A stretch of DNA of 64,000 bases from Benincasa hispida (GCF_009727055.1 NC_052357.1:13875335-13939334); one strand, 5' to 3'. Counted from the stretch's first letter, positions 23,310 to 34,320 are shown. The notes: generated from the sequence alone by a model not told the origin. Numbers and translations: made by a program.

Positions 23310-25958
23310 GGCCACTATGTTCAAAAGCCGAAATCAGCCCTTAAGGGAGCAACTTATCTACTTGATGGAACATGGGACATACGCAGCAGAATTAGGACCT
23401 AATTACACTCTAATTGCTTTTAATTTAAAGGAAAAATGCATGCAATTAAAGGAAAAACAGTAATTAAAATTACTTTTGTAGCTCTCGAAAATCGCTCTTC
23501 CTCGCTGAATCTCGACCCGAACACGAATGGACCACCACTAGAGTTGACCTACTATCCTCTGGACTCAGAACTGGGTTATGGGACCCGGTAGATGAAGAAA
23601 ACCGAGAGAGAGAAAGAGATGGGAAAAAGAAGATGGAATTTTGGTTTTGGGTTTTTCTTTTTTCAGCCAAATTTTGAAAAAATAAATTTGAAAAAATTGG
23701 CAAAACTCTTTTCATTCAAAACGAAAGCCCATTTTATAGGAAAAAAAACCATGCAACAATTGCATGAACCAAATTCATAAAAACCCAACACCTATAATCC
23801 ACTATCTTAGTGGGCTTAATGTCTCCATTATAAGCCAACACCTAGCCCACTATTTTGTTAGTGGAATTATCCCAACAAGAGTTTGGATTTTCCCACTAAC
23901 TATATTAAAGGGCAAAATAGTCATTTGGTCAAAAGTCAAACTTTGACCAAAAAGTCAACATTTTGACTTTTTATGATTTTTTCCATGTTGATTTAATTTT
24001 AACCTCCCAAGCATGAATCCGCGTTCATTTTCTCGAAATTCAAATCACATTTGAATATAAGGTCGGTCAAAGTTTGACTTTTCAAAGTCAAAAGTCAACT
24101 CTTTAACTTTTTACATCTTTGACTATTTCCATTATTTCCGAGCTTCCGAACATGAACGTATTCATATTCTTGATATTTAAATAACATTTAAATATTAAAG
24201 CTGTATCTCTAAACTGAAAAACCCGACCACTATATCACATATACTTGTTGGTTTCTCTCTCTTCACCTAATTCGAAAATTCGAATTATTCTATCATACTG
24301 TTCTAAGTTTATTCCATATGAGCTAGTAGGGGACCTAATGGACCTATAGATCATGGGCTCCAACGATCCGAGATTAGCTAGCTAAACTCTTTAGACGGAG
24401 CTAATCAACATTCGTTAACTAACGGGTCATTCCACTATAGTCCCGTAGTTGCACTCCCCTCACTATAGATATATTTGTGTCCATTTGATATAACCATGAT
24501 TAGTAAGACTAATCCTTCACGGGTTGTTCGTAATCTCAGTTGGGTCATAAAAATCGTTTTACACCCAAAACTACATCTTATTCCTTAATTCCACTGATTC
24601 TCTAATGAACAATTAGTTTAAGGTTCAACCTATAAACCGAATCCCTCTCGGGCCAAGAAGAGGGTGAGGCCCCATTGTTCAAGACCTAGATTTAGTACTA
24701 AAGGGAACAACTTATCTACTATCTATAATGGGTAGGAGTGAATTCCGTCTTGCCACCCTATGTTTCCAGCTATCCACCCGATCTTACCCCTGAAATGGGA
24801 GGCTTATTGGGCCAGCGATGATGAGTTGCCCTCACCTATGCAGATCTAAGGATAATTCCGAGTGAACAGGAGTTCATAGTTAGCTCAGGATTAAGATTAA
24901 GTTACCTAGGTCATCAATTAACGAAATAATCAGTTTTATATATAAAATGGCATTTAGAACATAAAAAGTGACTATTTCATGGTTCAGTCTTATGCAAACT
25001 TATTGCATAGGATGCCTCCACTCACGTATGTCTATATGAACGATTCAGGATCACATCGTTTGTACTAACTACAAAGTGGGCCGCATCCATAGTATCCCCA
25101 AAACAAGGTGCCCAACCTTATTCATATACTATAGACCATTTTGGTTATATATTTGAACTTGATCCACCTTTATGTCACTACATAAAGTTTAAACTACATT
25201 AAATAGCCCCAAGACCTTAGTTTATTGGATTCAAGATTACAATTTCAATAACAACTTTATTGAAAAACAAAACAGAATATGTTTATTAATTTACAAACTA
25301 TGAGTTTTAGGACATAAATCCAATACTACTTGCCACTACATCAGGGAAGGAGTGAATTCCGTCTTCTGTAGCTGAGTTCCCAACTCCTCAATCAGACGAA
25401 TCCTCAAAATGGTAGGCTTGATGAGTTGGCAATCTGGCTACTCTTATGCATACAAATCAAATGACCACATTTATGAGCATGAGTTCACAACTCACTCAGG
25501 ATTCAGGTCATCTCACCTATGGTCATCTTAGTGAAATATAAGTCTCTATTGTTAATGGTGTTATATAAAGAGACTAATCATTTCGTGGTCCAATCTTATA
25601 CAAACTCTTTGTATAGGATACCCTTGCTTGCATGTTTCCACATGAATGATCAGGATCAAATCATTTGTGGCACTTTACAACACTTGTAACATCTAAAAAG
25701 TGAGTCGTATCCGTAGTGTCATCAGGATAAGGTACCCACCTTATCCATCTACTACAAACCATTTAGGTTATCATTTAAACAAGATCGACTTGTATGTCTC
25801 TACATACTTATTTAAATTACATAAAATAACCTCAGATCTTAGTTTATTAGATTGAGTATATGCTTATAAAATAACACTTATTTTATTAATAACAATATAT
25901 TTATACAGAGTTTACAAACTACGAGATTACAAGGAGATTTAGGATACCATTCCCAACA
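23310..25958 (-). mobile_element. LTR fragment in the MULE right arm, itself split by a solo LTR
   Basis: On the - strand it starts TGTTGGGAATGGTATCC at 25958 and follows the same landmarks as the LTRs of the nested Copia: GTAGTTTGTAAA, CTTAGTTT(A)TT and GGAATTCACTCCTTCCCTG. It breaks at 25331 and resumes at 23357 with GATAAGTTGCTCCCTTAAGG, ending near 23310. Only about 0.7 kb of LTR remains, so it is a truncated copy of a related family. Its left boundary is approximate. Confidence 0.7.
23363..25325 (-). mobile_element. 1.96-kb solo LTR (TSD CTACT)
   Basis: On the + strand it reads TGATGGAACATGG to AAATCCAATA and is flanked by CTACT at 23358-23362 and 25326-25330. Removing it restores the LTR fragment around it. 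On its own strand it begins TATTGGATTTATGTCC (TG changed to TA) and ends CCATGTTCCATCA. No internal region or second LTR is present, so LTR-LTR recombination is the likely origin. Confidence 0.85.
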
Positions 25959-25964
25959 AAATAG

Positions 25965-26090
25965 AGGGTTAATTGACATTATTTTTAAAAATTGGGTCAT
26001 TTGACATTATTTTTAAAAATTGGGTCATTTGACTTTATTTTTAAAAATTGGGTCATTTGACTTTATTTTTAAAAATTGGGTCATTTGACA
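25965..26090. repeat. 28-bp subterminal tandem repeats of the MULE
   Basis: About four and a half units of GGGTCATTTGAC followed by WTTATTTTTAAAAATT run up to and into the right terminal inverted repeat. The GGGTCATTTGAC core is also part of the inverted repeat itself. Confidence 0.85.
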
Positions 26091-26129
26091 TTTTGGGCTC
26101 AAAAAACGGGTCACCAGTATAAATTTTCC
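26078..26129 (-). repeat. Right terminal inverted repeat of the MULE
   Basis: Reverse-complemented it starts GGAAAATTTATACTGGTGAC and ends GTCAAATGACCC, pairing with 7704-7754. It is immediately followed by the 9-bp target duplication. Confidence 0.9.
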
Positions 26130-26138
26130 AATCTATTA
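26130..26138. repeat. Target site duplication of the MULE, right copy
   Basis: AATCTATTA, identical to 7695-7703. Confidence 0.9.
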
Positions 26139-26265
26139 ATAAACTTTATCGCTAATAGACTCTTATCAGTGAACCTAGTACTGATAAACTTCTATTAGTA
26201 ATAGATTGTGAGAGCTAAATCTAAATGTTATTATATTTGTATGTTATTTTGCATTGTGTTATTTA
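26139..26265. repeat. Remainder of a TATC-palindrome MITE interrupted by the MULE
   Basis: ATAGACTCTTATCAGTG, TACTGATAAACTTCTATTAG and TTATATTTGTATGTTATTTT resemble the centre and right arm of the MITE at 48111-48314. The matching left arm ends at 7694, across the MULE. The fit is by eye and the copy is worn. Confidence 0.45.
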
Positions 26266-26457
26266 TATCTACTAATATTTTGGATATGATTGTTTTATTT
26301 GCAATTGCCTCTAAAATAAATGGAGGTATGAATATTGGAACCTTCTACCTAAAAAGAGATTGTAATTATTAATAATTGCTATGCTCGCTTTAGCCCTAAA
26401 TAAATGAATCATATATATATATTTCAAGATGAATTGTATTAATTAAGAATAAATTGA

Positions 26458-26971
26458 GGCCACGTTTACACCAATTGAAAAGTAATCTATCAATGGTAAT
26501 GTAAAAAGGGGGCCCAATTGATTACTTTTATTATTGTTTACCTACTCTCCGTAAATCGCAATAAGATGTGTAGTCCACCTTGAAATTTGAATTAAATCGT
26601 GTAATCTGATTGAAGAATAAAAGGTGTTCAATCAAATTGCAGTTAAAAATTACTTGGGACCCACTACCTTTATCACTATCATTATCATTATCGTTATCGG
26701 TATAGATATGGTTACTATAACAGTATGAAAATTATGATTTTGCTACATTTATTGTTATTGTTATCATTACCGTTACTATTACCGTTAGAGTCAAACAGTA
26801 ACGATAACGGTTTCGATAACAACAAAATGTGACAGATTCATAATTCTAAGTAATGCGATAAAAAAAAAAACAATTCAATTGTGTTTGCAATTCAGGCCTA
26901 TTATGATTTATTCATCAATGAAATCTTATTCTAATTACACCAATTTTTATTACAGTTTGTCAAATGTGGCC
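26458..26971. mobile_element. 514-bp non-autonomous element with GGCCAC termini
   Basis: Terminal inverted repeats GGCCACGTTTACA (left) and TGTCAAATGTGGCC-type (right, reversed GGCCACATTTGACA) are flanked by TGA at 26455-26457 and 26972-26974. A 3-bp duplication suggests PIF/Harbinger affinity, although those families usually duplicate TWA. The centre holds a second palindrome-like stretch of ACCGTTA/TAACGGT words at 26769-26811. No coding capacity. Confidence 0.6.
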
Positions 26972-26974
26972 TGA

Positions 26975-29955
26975 ATAAAGAAAGAGGGGTTTGTCTTTCA
27001 AATGGTTTGTTATAGATTTTTAACAAAGAAAATCATTTACTTAGAACTTATATGAGTGAATTCAATATTAATTACAGATTCAAGATTAAATAATTTATTT
27101 TTTTATAAAATAATTGAGTAGATAAACAAAAAGTTTGATTTCATGATTAAGTAGTTAAAATCACTTATGTCTCATGTCAATCTGAACATAGTTCAGTTAA
27201 TTTTAGACATATATTATTAACCATGAGAAAGTTTGAATTTTCCATATTAGTTTATGTGCTTTTCAACTCTTATTATTTTAATCATTATACTTTTAAAACA
27301 ACTTGTACTTCAAAAAAAAATTGTTTTAATCCCTTAATTTTATTTTTAATCCCATCTTCGTGGTCACAATTTCAACATGACACCACACTCAATAAATTTA
27401 CTGAAATGTAGTCATAACCATATGAGTTAAATACTTTCTAATGTATAGAATTTGAGCTAAAATTTTGCTTAAAATTGGACCAAAATAATTAATGTTTAAA
27501 AGGATATGTACCAAATGAACCTTTCTTAAATATAGGAACTATAATGCACAAAAATTAGAAGTGGAATGATTAAAATAGATATTTTGAAGTTACAAATAAC
27601 TAAAACTAAAATTAAATATATAACCCAAAATAATGTGTTACATCCACAAATGAGATGTGACTAATGATTGCTTCATGAAAGGAAGGAAAAAAAAAAAGTA
27701 TACATACCATGAGTGAAGTCTCATTTATATTGAATCGAAACATTTTAAAGTGAGCATAGTCAACTTCCATCAGAATATATTTGTAACTAAGGTCAATTAA
27801 TACTTACATTATATATATGTATTTTTTTGTACTATATCTGTTAATATTTTTTTTTCGTTTGATGGCTATATTTGCAAATATTAGATCATGCAAAACTGCA
27901 CAGAAAATTTATGTAATGGGCTCAATAGCCCATAATAATGGTTGGGATGGACCAGCCCAAGGAATTTTGGCTTTCACCGAAACAAAACGTGTTAAATTGT
28001 TGATGGGACAGAAAGGTAGAGAATGGTTCTCTGTGTTCGGCTTTTTGTAATAAAGGACTCTCCTTTTTCTTTTTCTTTTCTTTTTTTAAGAGAGATTGTA
28101 TTTTTCTCTCTTCATAATAATTAACAAAATCTTCAATTTATATTTAATAAATTTTTAACCGCTAAAATTCCGTAGCTTTTAATTTTACTTCTAATCAATC
28201 TTGAAAAAAGTATAATGAATTCTCAACATATTCTCTTTTTTTTTTTTTTCAAAAGATATTGTAATTAAAGTATGACATGAGGAATTGAATCTCTAATCTT
28301 AAGATCGATGGTACGAGTACTATGTCAGTTGAACTACACTCATATTAATAATTATCAACATATTTGACATTAATTAGAAAAAAAAAAGACAAATGTTTAA
28401 ATACTTTATATAAGTTATAATGTACATTCATAATTTAGCATTTTTAGTAAAAGAAATGACTCTCTCTCAGTCTCTCTCTAGTCTTTGTTTATTATTTATG
28501 ATAAATGACTCTCTCTTTTTTGTGAGAATGGAGAAATGATATTTTGTTTTTTTTTATCAAACAACTTGTTTTTCTATGTAGTTATTTATCATGATACAAA
28601 AAGACACATGTAGTAGTTTGTCAATAGTGGAATTTTTACTATATTTATAAATATTTTGATTCATTTTCCTATGAAAAGAACCTATTACTTATTTGTGTAG
28701 AAATAGCTTGAATACGTTTTCTTATCTTTCTTTTCACAACCTTTACCAGGAAAACCAATATCTTAACTCTGATCTCCTTGGGTTAATTACAACTTTATTA
28801 TGATTATGAGTTTCAATGACCTTTATCTGGTTGCTCCTTTGTTTTTGGTTGGTGCCCAATTTCACACATTAAATCTACAAAAGGAAAGAAAAAGATTATG
28901 AAACAATATATCTAAATAGATATATCTGCCTTCCTCCTCTCACTCATGAGAAAAGGGTGGATGTGATGAGAGAGAAGAATCTAACTATGGCTCCTCAAGA
29001 TCCCAATTCATTAAATACATGTTTTTTCTTTTTGTTGAAATGTTGAAATACCTTGAAAATTTGTTTGTTGGCGCTTTAAACAACTAAGTACGGGAGTCTT
29101 GCTGACCGGTCAATGAACTAGGGTCTACGGTAGTGTGCCTTGGTGGGGGCTTCCAAAACCTATTCAGAATCCGTATTTAGCATATTTACTTTTTTGTAGT
29201 TACTTACGATTATGATCTTATGATTTAGAGTAGTGCGTTATATAAACTCTCTAACCTTAGAGGAGTTGTTGGTGTATTTGGAAAATATTTTCTCTAATCA
29301 TACTGTTCTTCCTCTACCCTGTGGACATAATGAACCACGTATATTTGTGTATTGATTTTTTTCTACGTTTTTATATTATTTAAATTGTCGATTTCGTAAC
29401 ATGGAATGATTGGCTTCAAAGAGGGAGAAGGAGCCTCAACCATGTGATATTGGTGGTAAGATCAATAGCCTAAAGATATTTGGAGTTGAAATCAAAAGAA
29501 AGAGAGAAAAAGAGAATCCACATTGTGTTTTTGGTTGGCCAAGTTGTTTTCTTTTAATAGTTCTAGCCATATCCAGTTCCATCAGCATCTTTATCTACCT
29601 CTCTCTCTGAGCTTTTTCAATTGCAAAAGGTTGTAAATGGACAAGAACTATAACATGATAACAAGAAATTAGAAAGAAAAGTTCCTGACAAGACAACAGC
29701 CCAAGTATTATTCAGAGCCTTGTAATTGAAGAGTCAAACTAATAAACTATAAGACATGAATATTAGTCTGTGTCAAATACAATAGGAAGATCAAAAGAGA
29801 ATCCCCAACCAATATTCGAAGTTTTGGCTTAGACTTTGCAAACATTAAAAAAAGAAAGGGGGAAAACCACTATTGAAAGTTGGCATAAGCCTCATGGGGT
29901 TCAAATCCCAATATTTGATACAAATAATTATATCTACGACCATAAAATATAAAAC
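26975..29955. other. AT-rich intergenic stretch, no gene seen
   Basis: No frame here shows a recognisable family or splice structure. A partial match to the right arm of the TATC-palindrome MITE is visible at about 28618-28672 (TATTTATAAATATTTTGATT and CATTTTCCTAT). The short open frame at 27817-28050 has no support beyond being open. Confidence 0.5.
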
Positions 29956-29960
29956 AAATT

Positions 29961-30215
29961 GAGGTTGTTTGAAGAGCTGGAATGTAATTAGAATTATTGA
30001 GAATTAGAAGAATATTGAAAAGCATGAGTAATCGAAGACGGAACGAAAATGAGATTGTGATACGTGAAAACAATAAAAAAAGGATTAGATTAAAAACTGC
30101 CGGAATGGAATGAGTTTTATATTATAAACTGGGCTCAAAATGCTCAATCTATATATGAGTTTTTTTATTACATTTCATTACAGCCCCATCCTATTATGGG
30201 CCACCAAACAACCCC
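29961..30215 (-). mobile_element. Harbinger-like MITE, about 255 bp (copy a)
   Basis: Ends GAGGTTGTTTG and CCAAACAACCCC. The interior matches the copies at 33046-33297 and 40027-40278 in reverse orientation (AATGGAATGAGTTTTA, TTCGTTCCGTCTTCGATTAC on the other strand). Confidence 0.75.
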
Positions 30216-30613
30216 ATATTGTTTAATCAAATAGTCTAACCTAGTTATCTTTCTATTGCTCCATAAAAAATTGACTTATAATTTATTTTCATAGGCCTAA
30301 CAACCATTCATAATATATTAGTGTTTTGCTGTTCACCCCAGGACCATTTATGAATATTAGGTGAAATGACATAGTGCAAAGAAGTGTGATTTTCCCTTTT
30401 AATCTTAACATAATCAAATCATTCAAAAGGTCAGATGAAGATGAACCAAGATGCAGATAATAATAAATTGACAATAAAAGGCTTGACCTCTAATATAAAG
30501 AATTGAATCAATTGCATCATAAATGAATGATTCTCCCTTAATTTTCATCTCTAATTAGTTTGATATTTCCCTTTGTGAAAAAAAATGCAATAGGTCTGAG
30601 GATTCCACAGACC

Positions 30614-30623
30614 TATATATAAA
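30614..30623 (+). promoter_or_regulatory. Candidate TATA box of the LOG gene
   Basis: TATATATAAA in the context ACCTATATATAAAGC lies about 355 bp before the start codon, implying a leader of about 320 nt that includes the TG repeat. Judged on motif and spacing only. Confidence 0.4.
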
Positions 30624-30935
30624 GCTTAGGACAGAGAATGGGCAATTAAGTTGAGCCCCATCATGTAATGAGAGAGATGAGGGGAGACCAGAGGACAACA
30701 AAATGATAAAAGCAAGGTGTTAGTCAGAGGCAGATGAACAGAAAAGGAAAGAGAATGGGTTTGAGTTCATTGCCATGAATCCCAATTTCCACAAGGATTT
30801 GAAGAGTGGGCTGCTTTTTGTTGGTGTTGAGAAGAAAAAAGGATGAGCAAATGAAGATGTGCTGCTCATGTTAAAGCAGACAAGATTTTGAATGAAAAAG
30901 AGTAAGCTTGCAAATTCAAAGGTTGTCTCCTAATT

Positions 30936-30938
<3 letters not shown>

Positions 30939-30974
<36 letters not shown>
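30939..30974 (+). repeat. (TG)18 microsatellite in the LOG 5' leader
   Basis: Eighteen TG units end four bases before the LOG start codon. The tract has no ATG, so it does not offer an alternative start. Its length is likely polymorphic. Confidence 0.9.
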
Positions 30975-30975
<1 letters not shown>

Positions 30976-30978
30976 AGA

Positions 30979-32465
30979 ATGGAGGGAACAGGGCTGTCTT
31001 CAACAAGTGAACAGAAATTGGGAAGGTTCAAAAGGGTGTGTGTATTCTGTGGCAGCAAAGCTGGATACAAGTCTACATATGCTGAAGCCACAATTGAGCT
31101 TGGTAAAATACTGGTAATATAGAAGATATCAATCAATAGGTCAAATTGAAATTAGTATTTATTCTATATCTGTTTCCTCTTCTCATTCTTCCTTAACTTG
31201 TAACATTTTCCCACAAAAGTTGTAAGTTCTAATTCTTTTTTCCTGTGTATCAGGTTGAGAAAAAAATTGACTTGGTTTATGGGGGAGGAAGTGTGGGCCT
31301 AATGGGTTTGATTTCTAAAACTGTGTTTTCTGGAGGCAGCCATGTTCTTGGGTATGCTGCAGCCTTTGCTCCAAAATTTGTGGCTTCTATACAAATTTAC
31401 ATTTCTGTTTAAGTATCATGTTGTTGATTAATCTTGTTGTTTCATTCATGATGTATAGAGTGATTCCCAAGGCACTTCTGCCTCATGAGGTACCTCTTCT
31501 GCAAGCTTCCTTTCTTGGTCTATGGAATGTAAGATGGTTTTTGGGTTAAATTAATGAAATCCCACTTGCAGATATCAGGAGAAACTGTCGGCCAAGTGAA
31601 AACTGTGGCAGATATGCACCAAAGGAAGTCAGAAATGGCCAAACATGCTGATGCATTTGTAGCACTGCCAGGTTATAATAAGAACTATAAGATTGTGTGT
31701 CTGTGTGTGTGTGTTTATTATGCAAAGCGCTTTGTTTTATTTACTTCACTAGCAGAAACTTGACAACTTTGATGAAAAATTCAAAATCCATTGGACTAGG
31801 TGGCTATGGAACTATGGAAGAATTACTAGAGATGATAACTTGGGCTCAGCTAGGAATTCATGACAAGCCAGTAAGATAAGAATTTGCATCGACAACTTTC
31901 TGGAAAAAAGAGTATCTAAAACAATATGATGGATTTTTCAGTATCTCCCTACTTTATTTCCTTGGTTTATTCAAAATTTCAAAAGTATTCTTGAAACCCA
32001 CAAATAAAAAGCAGCAAACAGCAATGTTGTCAAAGTAGTTTATTGTTAACTTGACCATTCATTGGTTTTGAAAAATGTGTAATCAGGTAGGATTGCTAAA
32101 TGTGGATGGATACTATGACAGCTTGCTTGCCTTATTTGACAAAGGAGTGGAGGAAGGCTTCATAGACAATTCAGCCAGGAAAATAGTGGTAATAGCAAAC
32201 ATGGCAGATGAACTGATAAAAAGAATGGAGGTAGGAAGGGGGGAAAAAGAAGGTGCTTTGTTAGAGGCTGCTGAATTATTGGTGGAAAACATATTTTTGT
32301 TTGAAAAAAGGTAAGAAAAGAAGGTGATTACTGATTAGTCATTGAATTTTTGGTTCTATTTTACAGGAGTATGTGGCTGTCCATGACAAGGTTGCACCCA
32401 GACAAAGATGGGAAGTGGACCAATTATCAGAGTCTACTCAAAGTGGGCAATCCATGAGATCTTAG
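30979..32465 (+). CDS. LOG: LOG-type cytokinin riboside 5'-monophosphate phosphoribohydrolase
   Basis: LOG enzymes release free active cytokinin base from the nucleotide in one step, in the cytosol and nucleus. Exons are 30979-31113, 31254-31351, 31459-31489, 31572-31671, 31800-31870, 32087-32230 and 32367-32465. All introns are GT-AG and the frame joins into 225 residues, normal for the family. Diagnostic segments are [11 protein letters not shown] (from residue 16), [13 protein letters not shown] (51-63), and the LOG signature PGGYGTMEE (121-129), with the upstream Arg106-Lys107 pair and Glu128, the residues known to matter for nucleotide binding and catalysis. The start ATG has a good context (A at -3, G at +4) and directly follows the TG repeat. 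The C-terminus ends in a short Ser/Gln-rich tail. No lesion is visible. Which LOG paralogue this is cannot be told without a tree. Confidence 0.96.
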
Positions 32466-33045
32466 ATCTCAATCACCATCCCTCCATTTGTCTAAAAATC
32501 TGCTCTTGTGTGTTCAAATTTGATCAATGAGATTGCCAAAAGATAGACCAAATCTCTCTCTTTCTGTCTATCTTTCTCTCAAGATCCTAAATCCTGATCA
32601 ATTATTTGTATATCCTTAAAGACGACCTGTATTAAATTCCACTAAAATCAATGGAATAGTAAGATCTTTCCCTCTCATGAGGCCATTGACTAAATTAAAA
32701 AAAGGGGCAAGGGGAAACAAGCCCTACAAGCTGAGTGGTATAAAATAGGTGGGCAAAAGGCAAAGAAAGAGAAGATGACACTTTTGTAGGGTAGGGTTGC
32801 AAAAAGAAGAGACCCTCCAACTTGCCCCATTGTACCAATGGTGCAGCAAAATTCATTATTACATTGTGATGTGTGGATTGCAGTATTTTGTATTTTGGGT
32901 CTTTATTCACTGAGGTTCTGTGAACTGGGACCCCCCCAGCAGAGTGACCTGTTTGTTTCCTAGTGGCTTCTCTTCTCCATAATTCCTACGAATTAATATA
33001 TTTATTGGACAACCTCTTCCTACTCCATGCAGTTAAGAACAAATA
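32466..33045. other. 3' flank of LOG, no further gene seen
   Basis: Probably 3' UTR at first (CT-rich, 32550-32600), then ordinary intergenic DNA. Open frames on the - strand at 32695-32910 have no recognisable content. Confidence 0.5.
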
Positions 33046-33297
33046 GGGTGTGTTGGGTGGTTCTGCGATGTGATTATAATATAATGTAATAAAAAATCTA
33101 CGTTTGGATTGAGCGTTTTGAGTTTGATTTGTAATACAAAACTCTTTTTGTTCCGATAGTTTTCAATTTAATCCTCTTTCTCATCGTTTTCATGCTTCAC
33201 GATCTCATTTTCGTTTCGTCTTCGATTATTCACGCTTTCTAACAACCATCCGATTTCCAACAATCCTAATTATATTCCAACTCTCCAAACACACCCA
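33046..33297 (+). mobile_element. Harbinger-like MITE, 252 bp (copy b), TSD ATA
   Basis: Terminal repeats GGGTGTGTTGGG and CCAAACACACCC are flanked by ATA at 33043-33045 and 33298-33300. The interior GTTTGGATTGAGCGTTTTGAG is shared with the copy at 40027-40278. Confidence 0.8.
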
Positions 33298-33300
33298 TAA

Positions 33301-33873
33301 TATTCTAGAATTTTATTAGTAAGGTAGGCTGAAAAGTGAAATGAGACTGATTTCCATCAGCTCTGGAAGGAAATTTCTTATTCCAACTACCCATGAGGGC
33401 CCCCTAAGCCAATAATTCTCTCTGCTTTTAGTATTTTAAATGTTTTTTAAATTGGTTAACTCCTTTGTAGTAGTTATCAAGAAGACGCACAAACACACTC
33501 ACACAGAATATTCCAATAGTGGGAAAAAGTACATGGACAAGGCCTTGCCTAGGTGTAGGACAGCAGGAAGAAATACTAATTTACTGGAGAAAATTATTCA
33601 TCTCATATGCAATTTTGATTTGAATAATTGTACTCTTAAAAATCAGAACTTTCAATGGTCACATAAAATTACTAAACTAACTGTTCAAAAGTTAAAATCA
33701 TATGGTCTTGATTTTTCAATTGATTCATTTAAGTTCTAAATGGAAGGATCCAAAATCCCATCCCCGACTCCTATTACGTAATTTACGTTACATAGTTAAT
33801 GGATGTGATGGCTTACGTTGAGGCTAAATACAGGTCCATTCGCTATCAGGCCTCTACAGTACACAACTGGTCA
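33301..33873. other. Intergenic, no gene seen
   Basis: An open frame at 33440-33739 includes a short CA-rich tract and resembles no family I know. Nothing else is recognised before the ARP7 fragment. Confidence 0.45.
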
Positions 33874-34320
33874 TTAGAAGCACTTCTGATGAACCATTGA
33901 AGGCCCATTTTCATCATAGTCTGCCTTGGCAACCTTGACAAGTATAGCACCAATCCATGCTGAATACAAGGACAAATTCTCTGGCATGTATTCTGGAGCC
34001 TGTAAAAAGAAAAGGCCGTTACCACGTAATCAATCCAAGTAAACATGTCCAGTTCCTTACAGCAAAGACAACACAAATTCAGATTGTTAAGTAAAACATG
34101 AATCACTTCCTTCTATTTTGTTACGAATTATATTACCTTCACAACAACAGGACGAACAGCAGATGAACAAAGACTTGTGGCTGGAACAATGCCTCACCAA
34201 CAGTATATCTCTCTTCCAATCGTTATTACTTAAACATCAATAGCCAAACGTGATATAGGGAGGTCTAATTTACAAAGATCACAATGAATGCTTCACGTAG
34301 TTGAGGATTAATTGCACTGC
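33874..34320 (-). pseudogene. ARP7: 3' fragment of an actin-related protein 7 (ARP7) gene
   Basis: ARP7 is a nuclear actin-related protein and a subunit of plant SWI/SNF-type chromatin remodellers. On the - strand, an apparent splice acceptor (CTTTGCAG, near 34320) precedes worn coding sequence with VITIGRE, ERYTVGEALFQP and, after a deletion of the intervening region, LCSSAVRP. A GT donor then follows and an intron of about 130 bp ends TTTTTACAG at about 34001. The last exon reads APEYMPENLSLYSAW, GAIL, KADYDENGPSMVH and KCF before TAA at 33874-33876. Defects seen are an in-frame stop before VITIGRE, a 2-bp loss in the RERYT segment, the internal deletion, and a shortened loop between GAIL and KADYDENG. 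The retained intron means a DNA-level copy, not a retrocopy. The sequence further upstream, as far as the Copia at 34537, is not recognisable. Confidence 0.8.

Larger units (their letters stand above)
7704..26129. mobile_element. 18.4-kb ULP1-carrying Mutator-like element (MULE) with nested insertions
   Basis: It is bounded by inverted repeats of 51 and 52 bp (about 86 % alike by eye) and a perfect 9-bp target duplication. Inside are a DUF1985/ULP1-type gene on the + strand and a MuDR-type transposase on the - strand, pointing towards each other like mudrA and mudrB of maize MuDR. MULEs with ULP1 domains are a known plant class, reported from melon, Arabidopsis and rice. Removing the 8.2-kb Copia (13319-21549) and the LTR block at about 23310-25958 leaves a MULE of roughly 7.5 kb. 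Both genes carry stops and frameshifts, so this copy cannot move by itself, although intact termini might still be mobilised in trans. Confidence 0.93.

Noticed and set aside
29890..29912. tRNA T-arm-like GGGGTTCAAATCCC
   Set aside because: No matching acceptor, D-arm or anticodon arm is found at the right distances.
30940..30978. In-frame N-terminal extension of LOG through the TG repeat (Cys-Val repeat)
   Set aside because: The extension would begin at GTG; there is no ATG in the repeat, and the ATG at 30979 has a good context and gives a normal-length LOG.
33440..33739. 99-codon open frame downstream of LOG
   Set aside because: Begins in a low-complexity CA-rich context, no recognised domain, no splice continuation.
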